From Cytophaga hutchinsonii ATCC 33406 (GTDB taxonomy: Bacteria; Bacteroidota; Bacteroidia; Cytophagales; Cytophagaceae), in the NCBI RefSeq assembly GCF_000014145.1, contig NC_008255.1, forward strand, positions 3,364,001-3,428,000: a stretch of 64,000 bases of DNA, given 5' to 3'. The notes below the pieces were generated by a model that was not told the DNA's origin, ran no database searches, and saw only the letters and a program-made list of their open reading frames with translations. The position numbers were made by a program, and so were the translations under genes. Below are positions 52,727-63,450 of the stretch, one piece after another (position 1 is the first letter of the stretch; each line of letters starts with the position of its first letter).

Positions 52727-54688
52727 ATGCTAACCTCTGATAATACCAATCTGCTTGAATGGAAGGCGTTTTTGAAAAAAAACAGTGCATTACCTTTTAC
52801 CGATTTATTAACCGGTTTCAAAAAAATTTATGGATCTGCCTTACCAATCATCTGGGCGCCTGAGCAGTATCCCATCCAGTCCAATCTGCATGAAGAAATA
52901 AAAAAGTCCGGAAATACCTCGTATCCTGCATTCTATTCCTGGTCTATAGATAAAAAAGAGGGTTTCTGGAAAGCGATGATTGATTCATTGTCCATCAAAT
53001 TTGAGCAGCCGTATTCATCTGTGTTAGAAAAATCGGACGATCCCGATCAGGTTCATTGGCTGAAAAATGCTCGCTTTAATATTGTTGAAAGCTGCTTCCA
53101 GGCTGCTTCCGAACAGGCTGCTATTTTTTATCAGGCCGAACAATCTTCAGAGATACATACAATCAGCTACGGGGCATTAAAACAGAAAGTCATTCAATAT
53201 GCTTCCGGATTAAGTAAAAATGGTTTTGCTGCACATGACCGCATTATTCTTTATTTACCATTCAGCATTGATGCCATTGCATTCTACCTGGCCTGTATCT
53301 ACATGGGCGCTGAGCCGGTACTGGTATCCGATAGTTTTTCTGCGCAGGAATTAACAAAACGCATTGCCATCATTAAGGCCAAAGCAGTGCTTACAACGGA
53401 CCAGTATTGGTATGCAGACAAAAAAATAGCCGTGCTTCCCAAAGTACTTGAAGCAAACCCTTGCCGCATCATTTTATATAGTGAAGAACAATCGGATGCA
53501 TCAACAATTCGTGCAAACAAAGCCGACCTCTTGCTTTCAGACCTTTTAGATGTATACGGTACCTCTTATCCGCCTTACTATCACACTACAGCTGATACTA
53601 TTTCAATTCTGTTTTCTTCCGGCACAACCAAAGAGCCCAAGGCGCTTCCATGGAAAGCTGCGACACCAATTAAATGTGCGGTTGATGGTAAGCTGCTGCA
53701 GGACATCCATGCAGGTGATGTTGTAACCTGGACAAGCGGAATGGGCTGGATGATGGCTCCCTGGCTCATCTTTGCTGCGCTGCTTAACAAAGCCAGCATT
53801 GCCGTATATGGCGGCGCATATTCAAAAAAAGAGTTTTTAGATTTTACAGTACAGACACATGTTACTGTTTTAGGAACCATTCCATCTGTTGTTAAAAGCT
53901 GGCGGGCACAGGCTTTTCAGCCTGTAGCGAACTGGAAAGTACGCATCTTCAGTTCTACCGGTGAACCGTCTGATGCAGAGGATTATTTTTACCTCATGTA
54001 CCTGAATAATTTCAATGCACCAATCATTGAATATTGCGGCGGCACAGAAATTGGCGGCGGATATATCAGCAATGTTGTTGAACTGCCGATTGCCTTGTCT
54101 TCTTTTAATACACCTGCGCCGGGAAGCACATTCATTCTGTTAGATGAAAACAAACATGTCGTTGAGCAGGCAGGTGCAGGAGAAGTTTTTCTTATTCCTC
54201 CTGCCATTGGTTTATCGCAGGAAATTCTGAATAAAAGCCACGCTGAGGAGTATTACGCAAATCTTCCTGTATTGCCGGCATATCCGCTGCTGCGCAGACA
54301 TGGCGATGGGTTTCATAAAACCACCATCGAAGGAACCGCTTATTACAGAAGTATGGGCAGAACGGATGACTCGATGAATCTGGGCGGAATCAAAGTAAGT
54401 GCCGTTGAAATTGAAACCGTTGTCAATACCCATCCCGATATTATAGAAAGTGCTGCCGTAGCGCTTCAGAGCACTGGCGGCGGACCGGAACGCCTTGTAG
54501 TATTTGTACATACCACGCATGAAACCGATAACGTGCAGCTGCAAAAAGAACTGCAAAAAATAATTCAGGCAGAATTAAATCCCTTATTTAAAATATACGA
54601 TCTGGTTTTTAAAGAAAATTTTCCACGCACGGCCTCCAATAAACTGATGCGGAAAGAGCTGCGGAAAGAACTGGCAGGACATTTTTAA
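52727..54688 (+). CDS. AMP-forming acyl-CoA synthetase, acetoacetate-CoA ligase type
   Basis: A 653-residue ANL-superfamily enzyme. The N terminus matches the ACAS_N region (SWSIDKKEGFWKAMIDSL). ISILFSSGTTKEPKALPW is the phosphate-binding motif; EYCGGTEIGGGYI and YYRSMGRTDDSMNLGG are core motifs; the catalytic lysine is in PRTASNKLMRKELRKEL. The length fits acetoacetyl-CoA synthetase better than acetyl-CoA synthetase, but substrate cannot be fixed by reading. Confidence 0.85.
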   Translation: MLTSDNTNLLEWKAFLKKNSALPFTDLLTGFKKIYGSALPIIWAPEQYPIQSNLHEEIKKSGNTSYPAFYSWSIDKKEGFWKAMIDSLSIKFEQPYSSVLEKSDDPDQVHWLKNARFNIVESCFQAASEQAAIFYQAEQSSEIHTISYGALKQKVIQYASGLSKNGFAAHDRIILYLPFSIDAIAFYLACIYMGAEPVLVSDSFSAQELTKRIAIIKAKAVLTTDQYWYADKKIAVLPKVLEANPCRIILYSEEQSDASTIRANKADLLLSDLLDVYGTSYPPYYHTTADTISILFSSGTTKEPKALPWKAATPIKCAVDGKLLQDIHAGDVVTWTSGMGWMMAPWLIFAALLNKASIAVYGGAYSKKEFLDFTVQTHVTVLGTIPSVVKSWRAQAFQPVANWKVRIFSSTGEPSDAEDYFYLMYLNNFNAPIIEYCGGTEIGGGYISNVVELPIALSSFNTPAPGSTFILLDENKHVVEQAGAGEVFLIPPAIGLSQEILNKSHAEEYYANLPVLPAYPLLRRHGDGFHKTTIEGTAYYRSMGRTDDSMNLGGIKVSAVEIETVVNTHPDIIESAAVALQSTGGGPERLVVFVHTTHETDNVQLQKELQKIIQAELNPLFKIYDLVFKENFPRTASNKLMRKELRKELAGHF

Positions 54689-54784
54689 TCTTCAAAATGT
54701 GATCAGAATTGCTACAACAACGCTTCAGATTCGGTTTGTATGTTTGTATTATAAATTCATACAAACATTTAATCAGTTACACAT

Positions 54785-54940
54785 ATGAAAAAGTTAGTCG
54801 TATTCAGCACAATATTGATGAGTTTATTAGCGTTCAGTGTATCGGCTTCAACCGTGTCTCATGGGCATAAATTCAAACATGCAAAATCGCATCATGCAAA
54901 ACATCATAGACACCATTCCGATCCTTCTTACCAAAATTAA
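54785..54940 (+). CDS. Small secreted histidine-rich peptide
   Basis: A 51-residue ORF starting at ATG 54785. A signal peptide (KKLVVFSTILMSLLAFSVSA) is followed by a 30-residue mature part with eleven histidines, in clusters such as SHHAKHHRHHSDP. Likely metal binding, in the periplasm or outside. It has its own terminator and a TAtgTTTG promoter-like element at 54739-54746 with an inverted repeat (GTTTGTAT...ATACAAAC) downstream. Confidence 0.7.
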   Translation: MKKLVVFSTILMSLLAFSVSASTVSHGHKFKHAKSHHAKHHRHHSDPSYQN

Positions 54941-54970
54941 TTTATAGTTTCCCGTTCGTTTAGTTAAAGT

Positions 54971-55004
54971 AAAAAGGATAGCCTCGCAAGAAGCTATCCT
55001 TTTT
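54971..55004 (+). terminator. Rho-independent terminator after the histidine-rich peptide
   Basis: AAAAAGGATAGC...GCTATCCTTTTT, a 12-bp stem with T run. It may serve both the peptide gene and the gene at 55027-55323 in the other direction. Confidence 0.85.
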
Positions 55005-55026
55005 CTATATATGATTTTAACGGTTT

Positions 55027-55323
55027 TCAGTTCAAGGATAACGGCGGCATGCTGTATTGAGCCGTATTATGAAAAGCCAGTTTGTGAATAGAATAAACCA
55101 TATAACTGACCAGTGGAAATGTGCCCAGTATTTCGCCTACTTCTTTTTCGCTATCAGCTACAATTGTAACCCATAATTTAGAGCGATCTACAGACAAACT
55201 ATATGACGTTACAATACCGCTATGCATGTATGTATTAATCAACGTTCGTTGAGACGGAATCAATGAAATAAATTCATCATCCGGCGCTTCAGGAAAATCT
55301 ATGTCTACTAAATACTGATCCAT
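55027..55323 (-). CDS. Small ferredoxin-like-fold protein
   Basis: A 98-residue protein with two beta-alpha-beta-like halves (YLVDIDFPEAPDDEFISLIP and KLWVTIVADSEKEVGEILGT), resembling muconolactone isomerase/YciI-like proteins. Function unknown. Single gene between two terminators. Confidence 0.65.
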   Translation of the reverse strand: MDQYLVDIDFPEAPDDEFISLIPSQRTLINTYMHSGIVTSYSLSVDRSKLWVTIVADSEKEVGEILGTFPLVSYMVYSIHKLAFHNTAQYSMPPLSLN

Positions 55324-55544
55324 ACTTTATATTACGCAAAACCGAAATAAGTAACTAGTTTTTTCAGGATATTTATTTAATGAACCATTTATTTTTATTC
55401 TGCCTCATTTAAAAAGCAGCTGCATCAAAACAAATGCTGCCTGCAAAGCAAACCGAGATGAAAATGACAAGGCAGATTAATTTTAATCAAGACAAATTAA
55501 TCGTTTGGATGTTGGTGGCTACCGGAAAGACAGCGCATAAAAAA

Positions 55545-55569
55545 AGCGCTCGTTAAGAGCGCTGTTTTT
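55545..55569 (-). terminator. Terminator of the mla-type operon
   Basis: AGCGCTC-GTTAA-GAGCGCT with a T run on the minus strand, just before the stop of the MlaD-like gene at 55569. Confidence 0.8.
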
Positions 55570-56546
55570 TATTTTCCTTCGAGTTCTTTTTTCTTTGCTT
55601 TTTCCTGTTTCTTATAGGCGCCACGCAATAAGAAACTATGTTTGAGCAATTCCAGATCTTCATCTAATTTTTTAGAACTTGATTCTAAGTTCTGCAAGGT
55701 TCCTTTCAGATTTTTACCGGAGGCATCATCGTGAATCAAGACGCCAAGTGTACTTGTTGAATCCGCACTGGCTTTCTTCAGGTTGTTTACCAATGCATTT
55801 GCAGACGCTGATACTTGCTGAAGCTCTGCCATTGTAGTGCGCATGGATTCAAATACAACAGTATCTGTAACCAGGTCATTCATCAATGTTCCTTCATCAT
55901 CTAACTTAGAAGTAAATCCTGCCAGGTCAGCCATTAATCTCTGTGCCTTTACAGAAGCCTGCTGAAGGGATTCGGTCGTTGCATTGATGTTATTGAAGAC
56001 AGATTCATCTGTCATTAATTTACCCAGCGTTCCCTGCCCATCTACAAATCGTTTGCTTATTACTTTAAAATCGTTTGTAATCGATAATATGTTTTTATTG
56101 TTTTGCTGGAGTGTATTCATTACCTCTTCTGTTGACAATACGGTTGCAACACGTAATGAATCACCTGGTTCAACCTGACCTGCTTCAACAGTGCCGCCAT
56201 AAATAATCAGGATCTTATTCCCGATCAATCCATCAGAACCGATTTTAACCATTGCGTCTTTACGGATATACTGCTGTGAAGCCTGATCAATATTCATTTC
56301 TACTTTAACGTTGGACTTGCCGTAGAAATCCAATGTTTTAACGGTACCTATTTTTACACCGGAGAACCAGATATTGCTGCCCGGCAACAAGCCGTTTACA
56401 TCATCAAATACAGCAGTAACTTTCATCTTTTTAGTAAAAGTTGTGTGTAGATTACCAACCGTTAATATCCCGGCCAACAAGATCAATATGCCTATAAGAA
56501 CGAACATGCCCACTATGACAGCGCGTTTATTTGGAGACTCTTTCAT
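55569..56546 (-). CDS. mlaD: MlaD-family MCE-domain protein
   Basis: A 325-residue protein with an N-terminal membrane anchor (AVIVGMFVLIGILILLAGI) and an MCE domain (KMKVTAVFDDVNGLLPGSNI, VKIGTVKTLDF, VKIGSDGLIGNKILII). The rest is coiled-coil. It would bind lipids between membranes as the substrate-binding part of the transporter, with the ATPase and permease encoded just upstream (gaps of three and one bases). Confidence 0.88.
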   Translation of the reverse strand: MKESPNKRAVIVGMFVLIGILILLAGILTVGNLHTTFTKKMKVTAVFDDVNGLLPGSNIWFSGVKIGTVKTLDFYGKSNVKVEMNIDQASQQYIRKDAMVKIGSDGLIGNKILIIYGGTVEAGQVEPGDSLRVATVLSTEEVMNTLQQNNKNILSITNDFKVISKRFVDGQGTLGKLMTDESVFNNINATTESLQQASVKAQRLMADLAGFTSKLDDEGTLMNDLVTDTVVFESMRTTMAELQQVSASANALVNNLKKASADSTSTLGVLIHDDASGKNLKGTLQNLESSSKKLDEDLELLKHSFLLRGAYKKQEKAKKKELEGK

Positions 56547-56549
56547 TAG

Positions 56550-57323
56550 TTATTTGATAAAATTGTAATTGTAAAAACTTTGTATACGTTCATCCTGATC
56601 TTCAAATACTTCTTCAAAAGTACCTGTTTTCACAAAAGTTCCGTCTAATAACATGGCAACACGATCGCATGTTTCTTTTGCACACGTTAAATCATGCGTA
56701 ATAATGATTGAAGAGGTGTTATATTTCTCCTGAACTTCATTTATTAATTCGTTTATTTCAAAAGATGTAATCGGATCCAATCCGGATGTTGGCTCATCGT
56801 ACAACATAATCTTGGGCTTCAGAATTAATGTACGTGCAATACCAATACGCTTGCGCTGACCGCCAGACAAATCAGATGGCATCTGATTGAGTTTATCAAT
56901 CAAACCAACAGCATCAAGCACTTCTTCCACTGAATCCTTAACTTCTGCTTTGCTGAGATTTTTAAAATTCATCAGTAAAGGAAATTCCAGATTCTGACGT
57001 ACATCCATACTATCATAGAGAGCACTGCTTTGAAAAGCAAAACCTATATGTAATCGCAGTGCATCTAATTCTTTCTGGTTCAGTTTATCAACCTCTTTAC
57101 CCAATACCTGCACAACGCCGGCATCCGGTTTCAATAAGCCAACCAATATTTTAATTAAAACAGATTTTCCTGTTCCTGATTTTCCAAGTACAACAACGTT
57201 TTCTCCCTTATGCACTTCAAGATCAATCCCTTTCAGTACATGCAACTCTCCAAAAGATTTATAAAGCCCTTTAATGGAAATGGCCTTTTCATTATAATCT
57301 ATTTTGTGCGCGTTATTTTCCAT
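56550..57323 (-). CDS. mlaF: MlaF-family ABC transporter ATPase
   Basis: A 257-residue ABC ATPase. GKSGTGKSVLIKIL is the Walker A motif, DLSGGQRKRIGIARTL the signature motif, and KIMLYDEPTSGLDP the Walker B region. Energises lipid transport with the permease gene one base upstream. Confidence 0.92.
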   Translation of the reverse strand: MENNAHKIDYNEKAISIKGLYKSFGELHVLKGIDLEVHKGENVVVLGKSGTGKSVLIKILVGLLKPDAGVVQVLGKEVDKLNQKELDALRLHIGFAFQSSALYDSMDVRQNLEFPLLMNFKNLSKAEVKDSVEEVLDAVGLIDKLNQMPSDLSGGQRKRIGIARTLILKPKIMLYDEPTSGLDPITSFEINELINEVQEKYNTSSIIITHDLTCAKETCDRVAMLLDGTFVKTGTFEEVFEDQDERIQSFYNYNFIK

Positions 57324-57324
57324 C

Positions 57325-58116
57325 TTAGTAAAGTCTTATCCAATTACTCACCTGCACAATTACAATTTCTTCCACAAAAATCAGAAACATTGCTGTTACA
57401 ACAGCCTGGTTAGCAGCTTTACCAACCCCCCGCGTCCCCTGTGTTGCATTAAATCCTTTATAACAGCCAACAATTCCTATTGTGAATCCGAAGACCAAAG
57501 ACTTTGTTACAGAAGAGAAAATATCTATGAAGTTAATATCACTGAATCCGCTTTGAAAAAAGTTTGCAAAACTTGTGGTATCATTTGCATGTACATTAAC
57601 AAATGCACCTAACAAGCCTACCAGACTACAATAAAAGGACAGGATAGATACCATGAATGTTGTAGCAAGAACCCGTGTAACAACCAGATATTTAAACGGG
57701 TTGATCGCAGAAACCTCCATTGCATCTATCTGCTCCGTTACTTTCATTGACCCTAGTTCGGCACCTATGCTCGATCCTACTTTACCTGCACAGATTAATG
57801 CCGTGACAAGCGGACCCAATGCCCGTACCAATGCAATTGAAATTAATGAGGGTAACCACGATGTTGCTCCAAATACTTCGAGGGAAGGTCTGGACTGTTT
57901 TGTAAATACTAAGCCTGTAACAAAACCGGTAAGTGTAATCAACGGCAAAGATTTTATGCCTACTTCATAACATTGATCAATTACCTGCCGCAAATTAAAC
58001 GGTGGCTTAAATACTTGTTTAAAAAACAATGCAACAAATGCAAACGCATCATATACACCTTTAAAGATATCATCAATACCTTTAGAAAATATATACGGTC
58101 GGACTTTTTTAGTCAT
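57325..58116 (-). CDS. mlaE: MlaE-family ABC transporter permease
   Basis: A 263-residue inner-membrane permease: GFVTGLVFTKQSRPSLEVF, ALVRALGPLVTALICAGKVG and SIGAELGSMKVTEQIDAMEV are hallmark MlaE motifs, with five or six membrane segments. First gene of the three-gene minus-strand operon. The role in phospholipid traffic across the periplasm is inferred from the family. Confidence 0.92.
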   Translation of the reverse strand: MTKKVRPYIFSKGIDDIFKGVYDAFAFVALFFKQVFKPPFNLRQVIDQCYEVGIKSLPLITLTGFVTGLVFTKQSRPSLEVFGATSWLPSLISIALVRALGPLVTALICAGKVGSSIGAELGSMKVTEQIDAMEVSAINPFKYLVVTRVLATTFMVSILSFYCSLVGLLGAFVNVHANDTTSFANFFQSGFSDINFIDIFSSVTKSLVFGFTIGIVGCYKGFNATQGTRGVGKAANQAVVTAMFLIFVEEIVIVQVSNWIRLY

Positions 58117-58727
58117 GTACTTCGGATGAATTAAAATTTAAATCGTAAAAGTTAATATGCTGTAAAATTTATATTGTCAGCTTTAACTATTTTAAGTTAA
58201 CACTATTAACTTACGGGAACAAATGAGAGCAATTATTATATGGTAAAATAACAACAATACTTCTTATAGCCAGTTACACAATCATAAGAAAAATTTACAT
58301 TTATATACGTTATTATCAAACAATATGTATGGTTATTATACCACAATACATGTAACTACTTTCCTGAAATATTTTATATACGCATTAAGCAGCATATACT
58401 TACATTCAAAAGTACCTGAACGCAATTGGTTTCATTACACTTATTTTTTTATATACAGCAATTACTGTACACACCGAATAAAGTAATTGAATACTATATC
58501 AGTCGTTTTTGAATGTACGTATTTATAAACAGTAACTGATAATTGCTTTGCAAGGTTTTTTCTTACATGGTTTTCTCCAAAACCATACTTTTTCGCGTGT
58601 GCAGGTGCAAATGAGTAGTGAATAAAAAATCATTCCGCTTAATTCTCATAGTATGCCGACCATTATAAGCGTATTGTTTTCAGTTAAAAGTAACAGATAA
58701 AATTCCATTCATTCAATAAACTGCTAA
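58117..58727. other. AT-rich intergenic stretch
   Basis: About 610 bp without a gene between mlaE and the terminator of the first tRNA-Glu. I see no clear ORF, RNA or repeat. Promoters for mlaE should lie at its left end. Confidence 0.5.
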
Positions 58728-58730
58728 TAA

Positions 58731-58760
58731 AAAAGCGCATGAAACAATTCATACGCTTTT
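58731..58760 (-). terminator. Terminator of the first tRNA-Glu
   Basis: AAAAGCGCATGAA...TTCATACGCTTTT, 13-bp stem with one mismatch, downstream of the tRNA on the minus strand. Confidence 0.75.
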
Positions 58761-58772
58761 TTATTAGTTATC

Positions 58773-58847
58773 TGGTAGCCTGTACGGGAATCGAACCCGT
58801 GTTTCGTCCGTGAAAGGGACGCGTCCTAACCCCTAGACGAACAGGCC
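58773..58847 (-). tRNA. tRNA-Glu (TTC), copy 1
   Basis: A 75-nt tRNA including encoded CCA (TGG on the plus strand at 58773-58775). Acceptor GGCCTGT/ACAGGCT, T-arm GGGTTCGATTCCC and anticodon TTC in CCCTTTCACGG. Its sequence is identical to copy 2. Confidence 0.96.
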
Positions 58848-58912
58848 TTTTTAAAAGAAAGATAAAGACGTTATTTATTTTGTTAAACGCCTTTGTTTGA
58901 GAAGAAAAAGAA

Positions 58913-58938
58913 AAAGTCCCGTTAATGAGCGGGACTTT
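58913..58938 (-). terminator. Terminator between the two tRNA-Glu genes
   Basis: AAAGTCCCG...CGGGACTTT (9-bp perfect stem) with a T run on the minus strand. Confidence 0.8.
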
Positions 58939-58951
58939 GACTTGCTATTTT

Positions 58952-59026
58952 TGGTAGCCTGTACGGGAATCGAACCCGTGTTTCGTCCGTGAAAGGGACG
59001 CGTCCTAACCCCTAGACGAACAGGCC
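58952..59026 (-). tRNA. tRNA-Glu (TTC), copy 2
   Basis: Identical to copy 1 over the 75 nt, with CCA encoded. The 104-bp gap between the copies includes a terminator, so each is probably its own unit. Confidence 0.96.
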
Positions 59027-59120
59027 TTTTTCTAAAAGGTTTGCAAAACTATGAAAGTTTTTAATAAATACAAAACCATTCTGGATATTTTTTAATAAAA
59101 TAAATAAAAAGGCTCTCCGG

Positions 59121-59151
59121 TTGATTTTACATATGCGTTATTGTATGTTTG
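59121..59151 (+). promoter_or_regulatory. Bacteroidota-type promoter for gapA
   Basis: TTG at 59121-59123 (-33 element) and TATGTTTG at 59144-59151 (-7 element, TAnnTTTG) with 20 bp between them. Start of gapA is 68 bp further. Confidence 0.6.
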
Positions 59152-59207
59152 TAGCTTATTCAGATAATTTCAGAATATTATTTATACATCTCAAGTTCGT
59201 AGTTTAA

Positions 59208-60227
<1,020 letters not shown>

Positions 60228-60247
60228 TTATAACAGCCATTAATAAT

Positions 60248-60282
60248 AAAAACCTCGAACGCTTAAGCATTCGAGGTTTTTT
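60248..60282 (+). terminator. Terminator of gapA
   Basis: AAAAACCTCGAA...TTCGAGGTTTTTT, a 12-bp stem followed by T. Probably also serves the convergent gene. Confidence 0.9.
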
Positions 60283-60324
60283 GTTTTTACACCTGAAATA
60301 TACAGGGATTTTTTAGTATCGGGC

Positions 60325-60909
60325 TTAAACGTCGTGGAAAGGTAAATCCGGGATATCGTCAAAATCTTTGACTTCTGTTTCTCTGGACGTGCTCCGAACT
60401 TCGTTATCCAGTTTTTTCTTTTGTTTGATATGATGACGAAAATGCATCTCAATCAATTTAAACCATTCCTCTGCCGACAAATAACCCAATTTAGGATGTT
60501 TTATCTTTGCCGTAGGTTTTTTATAGTCAATCTCCTTTGCAACCTTATGCAGCAGCTTTAAGAAGCGATAAAAGTCATCCTTAACCTTTTCTGTACTAAG
60601 CGGCTGGCCAGGTTCTTTATATGGATTGCTTTTGTGCTTAAACGGCAAATAGCTGCCATAAGCAAACTGCAGAAAACCATTGAATGTTTTACCTTCTTTC
60701 GGACCCGCTTGCTTTTTAGCCAGGCATTCCTGTATGGCCTTAATATGAACTTCCTGAGAATAAATTAACAAATGATCGTAAATCTGACCTATCGTCCAAC
60801 CGTTTGGAGTAACCTTTTTCTTGAATTGATTATTACCATAAAAGTCGAGCTCTTTTAACCAGTATTTTGCCAACGGTAATAATTGCTTATAGGTATTTTC
60901 TGCGCTCAT
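60325..60909 (-). CDS. DinB/YfiT-family protein
   Basis: A 194-residue four-helix protein of the DinB superfamily: GWTIGQIYDHLLIYSQE near the start and EMHFRHHIKQKKKL near the end, which supply the metal-binding His pattern. Family members are often thiol-dependent transferases; this one's substrate is unknown. Convergent with gapA. Confidence 0.8.
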   Translation of the reverse strand: MSAENTYKQLLPLAKYWLKELDFYGNNQFKKKVTPNGWTIGQIYDHLLIYSQEVHIKAIQECLAKKQAGPKEGKTFNGFLQFAYGSYLPFKHKSNPYKEPGQPLSTEKVKDDFYRFLKLLHKVAKEIDYKKPTAKIKHPKLGYLSAEEWFKLIEMHFRHHIKQKKKLDNEVRSTSRETEVKDFDDIPDLPFHDV

Positions 60910-61284
60910 ACAATCTGTTCGTTCCTCTTACAATATTAATTATAAATACGGTTATTTGCTGTAGCTGTTAATAACAATTAAAGATATTGAATGTCAGTAA
61001 AAATTAAAAGGGATGACATTTTAAAAACATCATCCCTTTCACAGAAGTATAGTATAAAAAATAATAAAAATATTTTCTCCAAAAGTATTAATACAAATAT
61101 GTACCTTTTATTTAAAAAAACAACAATTTATTTTAAATAAAATATCTACATTTTTAATATAAAATTACAATTATTTAAAAATCAATATATTAATTAATTT
61201 AACGAAAGTTAACAAATACAAAATTTGAATGTAATATCAATAATTGAATTGCCCCGAACAAAATAAAGTATCATACACGCTTTT
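60910..61284. other. AT-rich intergenic stretch with a terminator
   Basis: A 375-bp gap. A hairpin AAAGGGATGA...TCATCCCTTT at 61008-61039 could end a transcript. No gene is seen. Confidence 0.6.
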
Positions 61285-62016
61285 TTAGCTGATATCTCTT
61301 AATGAAAAGATGACATTAGGGAAATCGAGAGGTTGATCCAGAATACGTATGTATTTTTCAGAAATTATACTTGCAGAAACCAATTCATTATTTTGTTTTA
61401 ATTGATTGAACCGGTCAACAGTAGAAAAGTTTTCTTCGGCCGTATTTCGTATTTTTTCCTGCATGGGTGTATCCACCACGCCCGGAGCAATGGAGAAAAC
61501 GGTGGTCTTTCCCTCCCCTTTTATTTGCAGTTCTTTAGCTATATGCAGGGAAAAATGATCCAATGCAGCTTTTGTAGACCCATACAGCGACCAGCCGTCA
61601 ATTACTTTGGTAGCGGCGCCAGAGGATACATTGAGAATAACGCGCTTTTGAAAATCCGTATCAGGGATGTTCAAAAATGCATTGATCAATTGAACCGGCG
61701 TATTTAAGTTTACCTGTATGAACTGTTGAATTGCCTGTTCAGAAAAATCACCGGCATATCTGATCGGCTCTATCACTGCGGCATTATTTATAAGATATAC
61801 TGAATCGGTTTGCTGATAGACTTTTTTAAATAACGGATAAAGTTGATTGAGTTGTGCAGCATCACTCAAATCTGCAAATATATGCTGGTAGTTTGGGTGG
61901 TTTATACCGGATGTTCTGGAAATTCCATACACACGTACATCTTCACGCAAAAGCAGCTGTTCAGCAAGTGCTTTACCAATGCCTGAAGATGTGCCTGTAA
62001 TAAAATAGAAATGCAT
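61285..62016 (-). CDS. Short-chain dehydrogenase/reductase
   Basis: A 243-residue SDR. ITGTSSGIGKALAEQLL is the Rossmann motif, NNAAV follows, and YGSTKAALD holds the catalytic Tyr and Lys. NADPH-dependent, substrate unknown; sequence resembles sepiapterin or benzil reductase-like members. Gap of 25 bp to hslU. Confidence 0.9.
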   Translation of the reverse strand: MHFYFITGTSSGIGKALAEQLLLREDVRVYGISRTSGINHPNYQHIFADLSDAAQLNQLYPLFKKVYQQTDSVYLINNAAVIEPIRYAGDFSEQAIQQFIQVNLNTPVQLINAFLNIPDTDFQKRVILNVSSGAATKVIDGWSLYGSTKAALDHFSLHIAKELQIKGEGKTTVFSIAPGVVDTPMQEKIRNTAEENFSTVDRFNQLKQNNELVSASIISEKYIRILDQPLDFPNVIFSLRDIS

Positions 62017-62041
62017 AGCACCTTAATTAAGCAGTATACTG

Positions 62042-63436
62042 TTATAAAATGAATTGGCTTAAATCCCTGTTTTTCACTAAGCCTTTCAATTTCTGATCAA
62101 CCAGTTCCTTTGTAATTACAACGGTTGAATGGGTTTCAATTTTATCGGGTACATCAAACAGCAGTTCATTTAATAAATGACTCATTACCGTATGCAGCCG
62201 TCTTGCGCCAATATTTTCTACTTCGACATTCAACTCAAAGGCAATTTCAGAAATTGCTTTTAATGCGTCGTCATGAAATTCAATGTTTACATTTTCAGAG
62301 GAAAGCAGCGCCTGGTATTGGCGTGTCAGTGCATTCTTTGGTTCTTTAAGTATGTGGTAGAAATCTGCCTCTGTAAGACTATTCAGTTCTACACGAATCG
62401 GAAACCGGCCCTGTAACTCGGGTATTAAATCTGAAGGTTTTGAAACATGAAACGCACCTGCTGCAATAAATAAAATGTGATCGGTATGTACGGTGCCGTA
62501 TTTTGTATTTACCGCGCTGCCTTCCACAATAGGTAACAGATCGCGCTGTACGCCTTCTCTGCTTACATCCGGACCATTTCCTTTTTTAGAAGAAGCGACC
62601 TTATCAATTTCATCGATAAAAATAATCCCCATGTTTTCTGTTTTACGAATCGCTTCGTCTTTCACATCATCCATGTCTATAAGTTTGGCAGATTCTTCTT
62701 CCAGCAATATTTTGCGGGCTTCGGCTATGCTTAGTTTACGTTTCTTCGTTTTCTTGGGCATCATATTACCGATCATCTCCTGAATGTTCATCATGGAAGC
62801 TTCATCCATTGCGCCGCCTACAACGCCCACACCAGGCCCCTGCTGCTGCACATTGATCTCTACTTTGCGTTCATCCAGCTCACCCGAACGGATTTTTTCA
62901 CGAAACAATTCACGTGTACGTTCATTCAATTCCTGATCGTTATCCGGAATTTCGTTTGTATCTATAGATTGCGTACTGGCTGTCTTAAAACCCATGCCTG
63001 TACTTTTCACCGGCGGAATCAACAAGTCAAGCAAAATATCTTCCACTACCTGCGACACCTTAATTTTAACTTCTTCTTTTTTCTGCGTCTTTACCATGTT
63101 CACTGCCTGTTCAACCAGGTCCCGTACCATGCTTTCCACATCGCGCCCAACATAACCCACTTCGGTAAACTTCGATGCTTCTACTTTGGTGAAGGGCGCA
63201 TCGGCCAGCTTGGCCAGACGTCTTGCAATTTCAGTTTTACCAACGCCGGTAGGCCCAATCAGTAATATGTTGTTCGGCATGATTTCTTTTCGCATATCTG
63301 CATCTGCATGCATCCGTCTCCAACGGTTACGTAATGCAATGGCAACGTTCCGTTTGGCATCGTGCTGACCGATAATATATTTATCTAACTCGGCAACAAT
63401 TTCTGTTGGTGTTAGGAAACCCTGTAAAGCTGTCAT
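62042..63436 (-). CDS. hslU: HslUV protease ATPase subunit
   Basis: A 464-residue AAA+ unfoldase. LTPTEIVAELDKYIIGQ, GPTGVGKTEIARRL (Walker A, residues 61-68) and IIFIDEIDKVAS (Walker B), with the C-terminal LKGLVKNRDLSQFIL needed to dock on HslV. The I domain (residues ~110-250) is present. hslV is not in the window. Confidence 0.97.
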   Translation of the reverse strand: MTALQGFLTPTEIVAELDKYIIGQHDAKRNVAIALRNRWRRMHADADMRKEIMPNNILLIGPTGVGKTEIARRLAKLADAPFTKVEASKFTEVGYVGRDVESMVRDLVEQAVNMVKTQKKEEVKIKVSQVVEDILLDLLIPPVKSTGMGFKTASTQSIDTNEIPDNDQELNERTRELFREKIRSGELDERKVEINVQQQGPGVGVVGGAMDEASMMNIQEMIGNMMPKKTKKRKLSIAEARKILLEEESAKLIDMDDVKDEAIRKTENMGIIFIDEIDKVASSKKGNGPDVSREGVQRDLLPIVEGSAVNTKYGTVHTDHILFIAAGAFHVSKPSDLIPELQGRFPIRVELNSLTEADFYHILKEPKNALTRQYQALLSSENVNIEFHDDALKAISEIAFELNVEVENIGARRLHTVMSHLLNELLFDVPDKIETHSTVVITKELVDQKLKGLVKNRDLSQFIL

Positions 63437-63450
63437 GAGTATCTGTTAAT

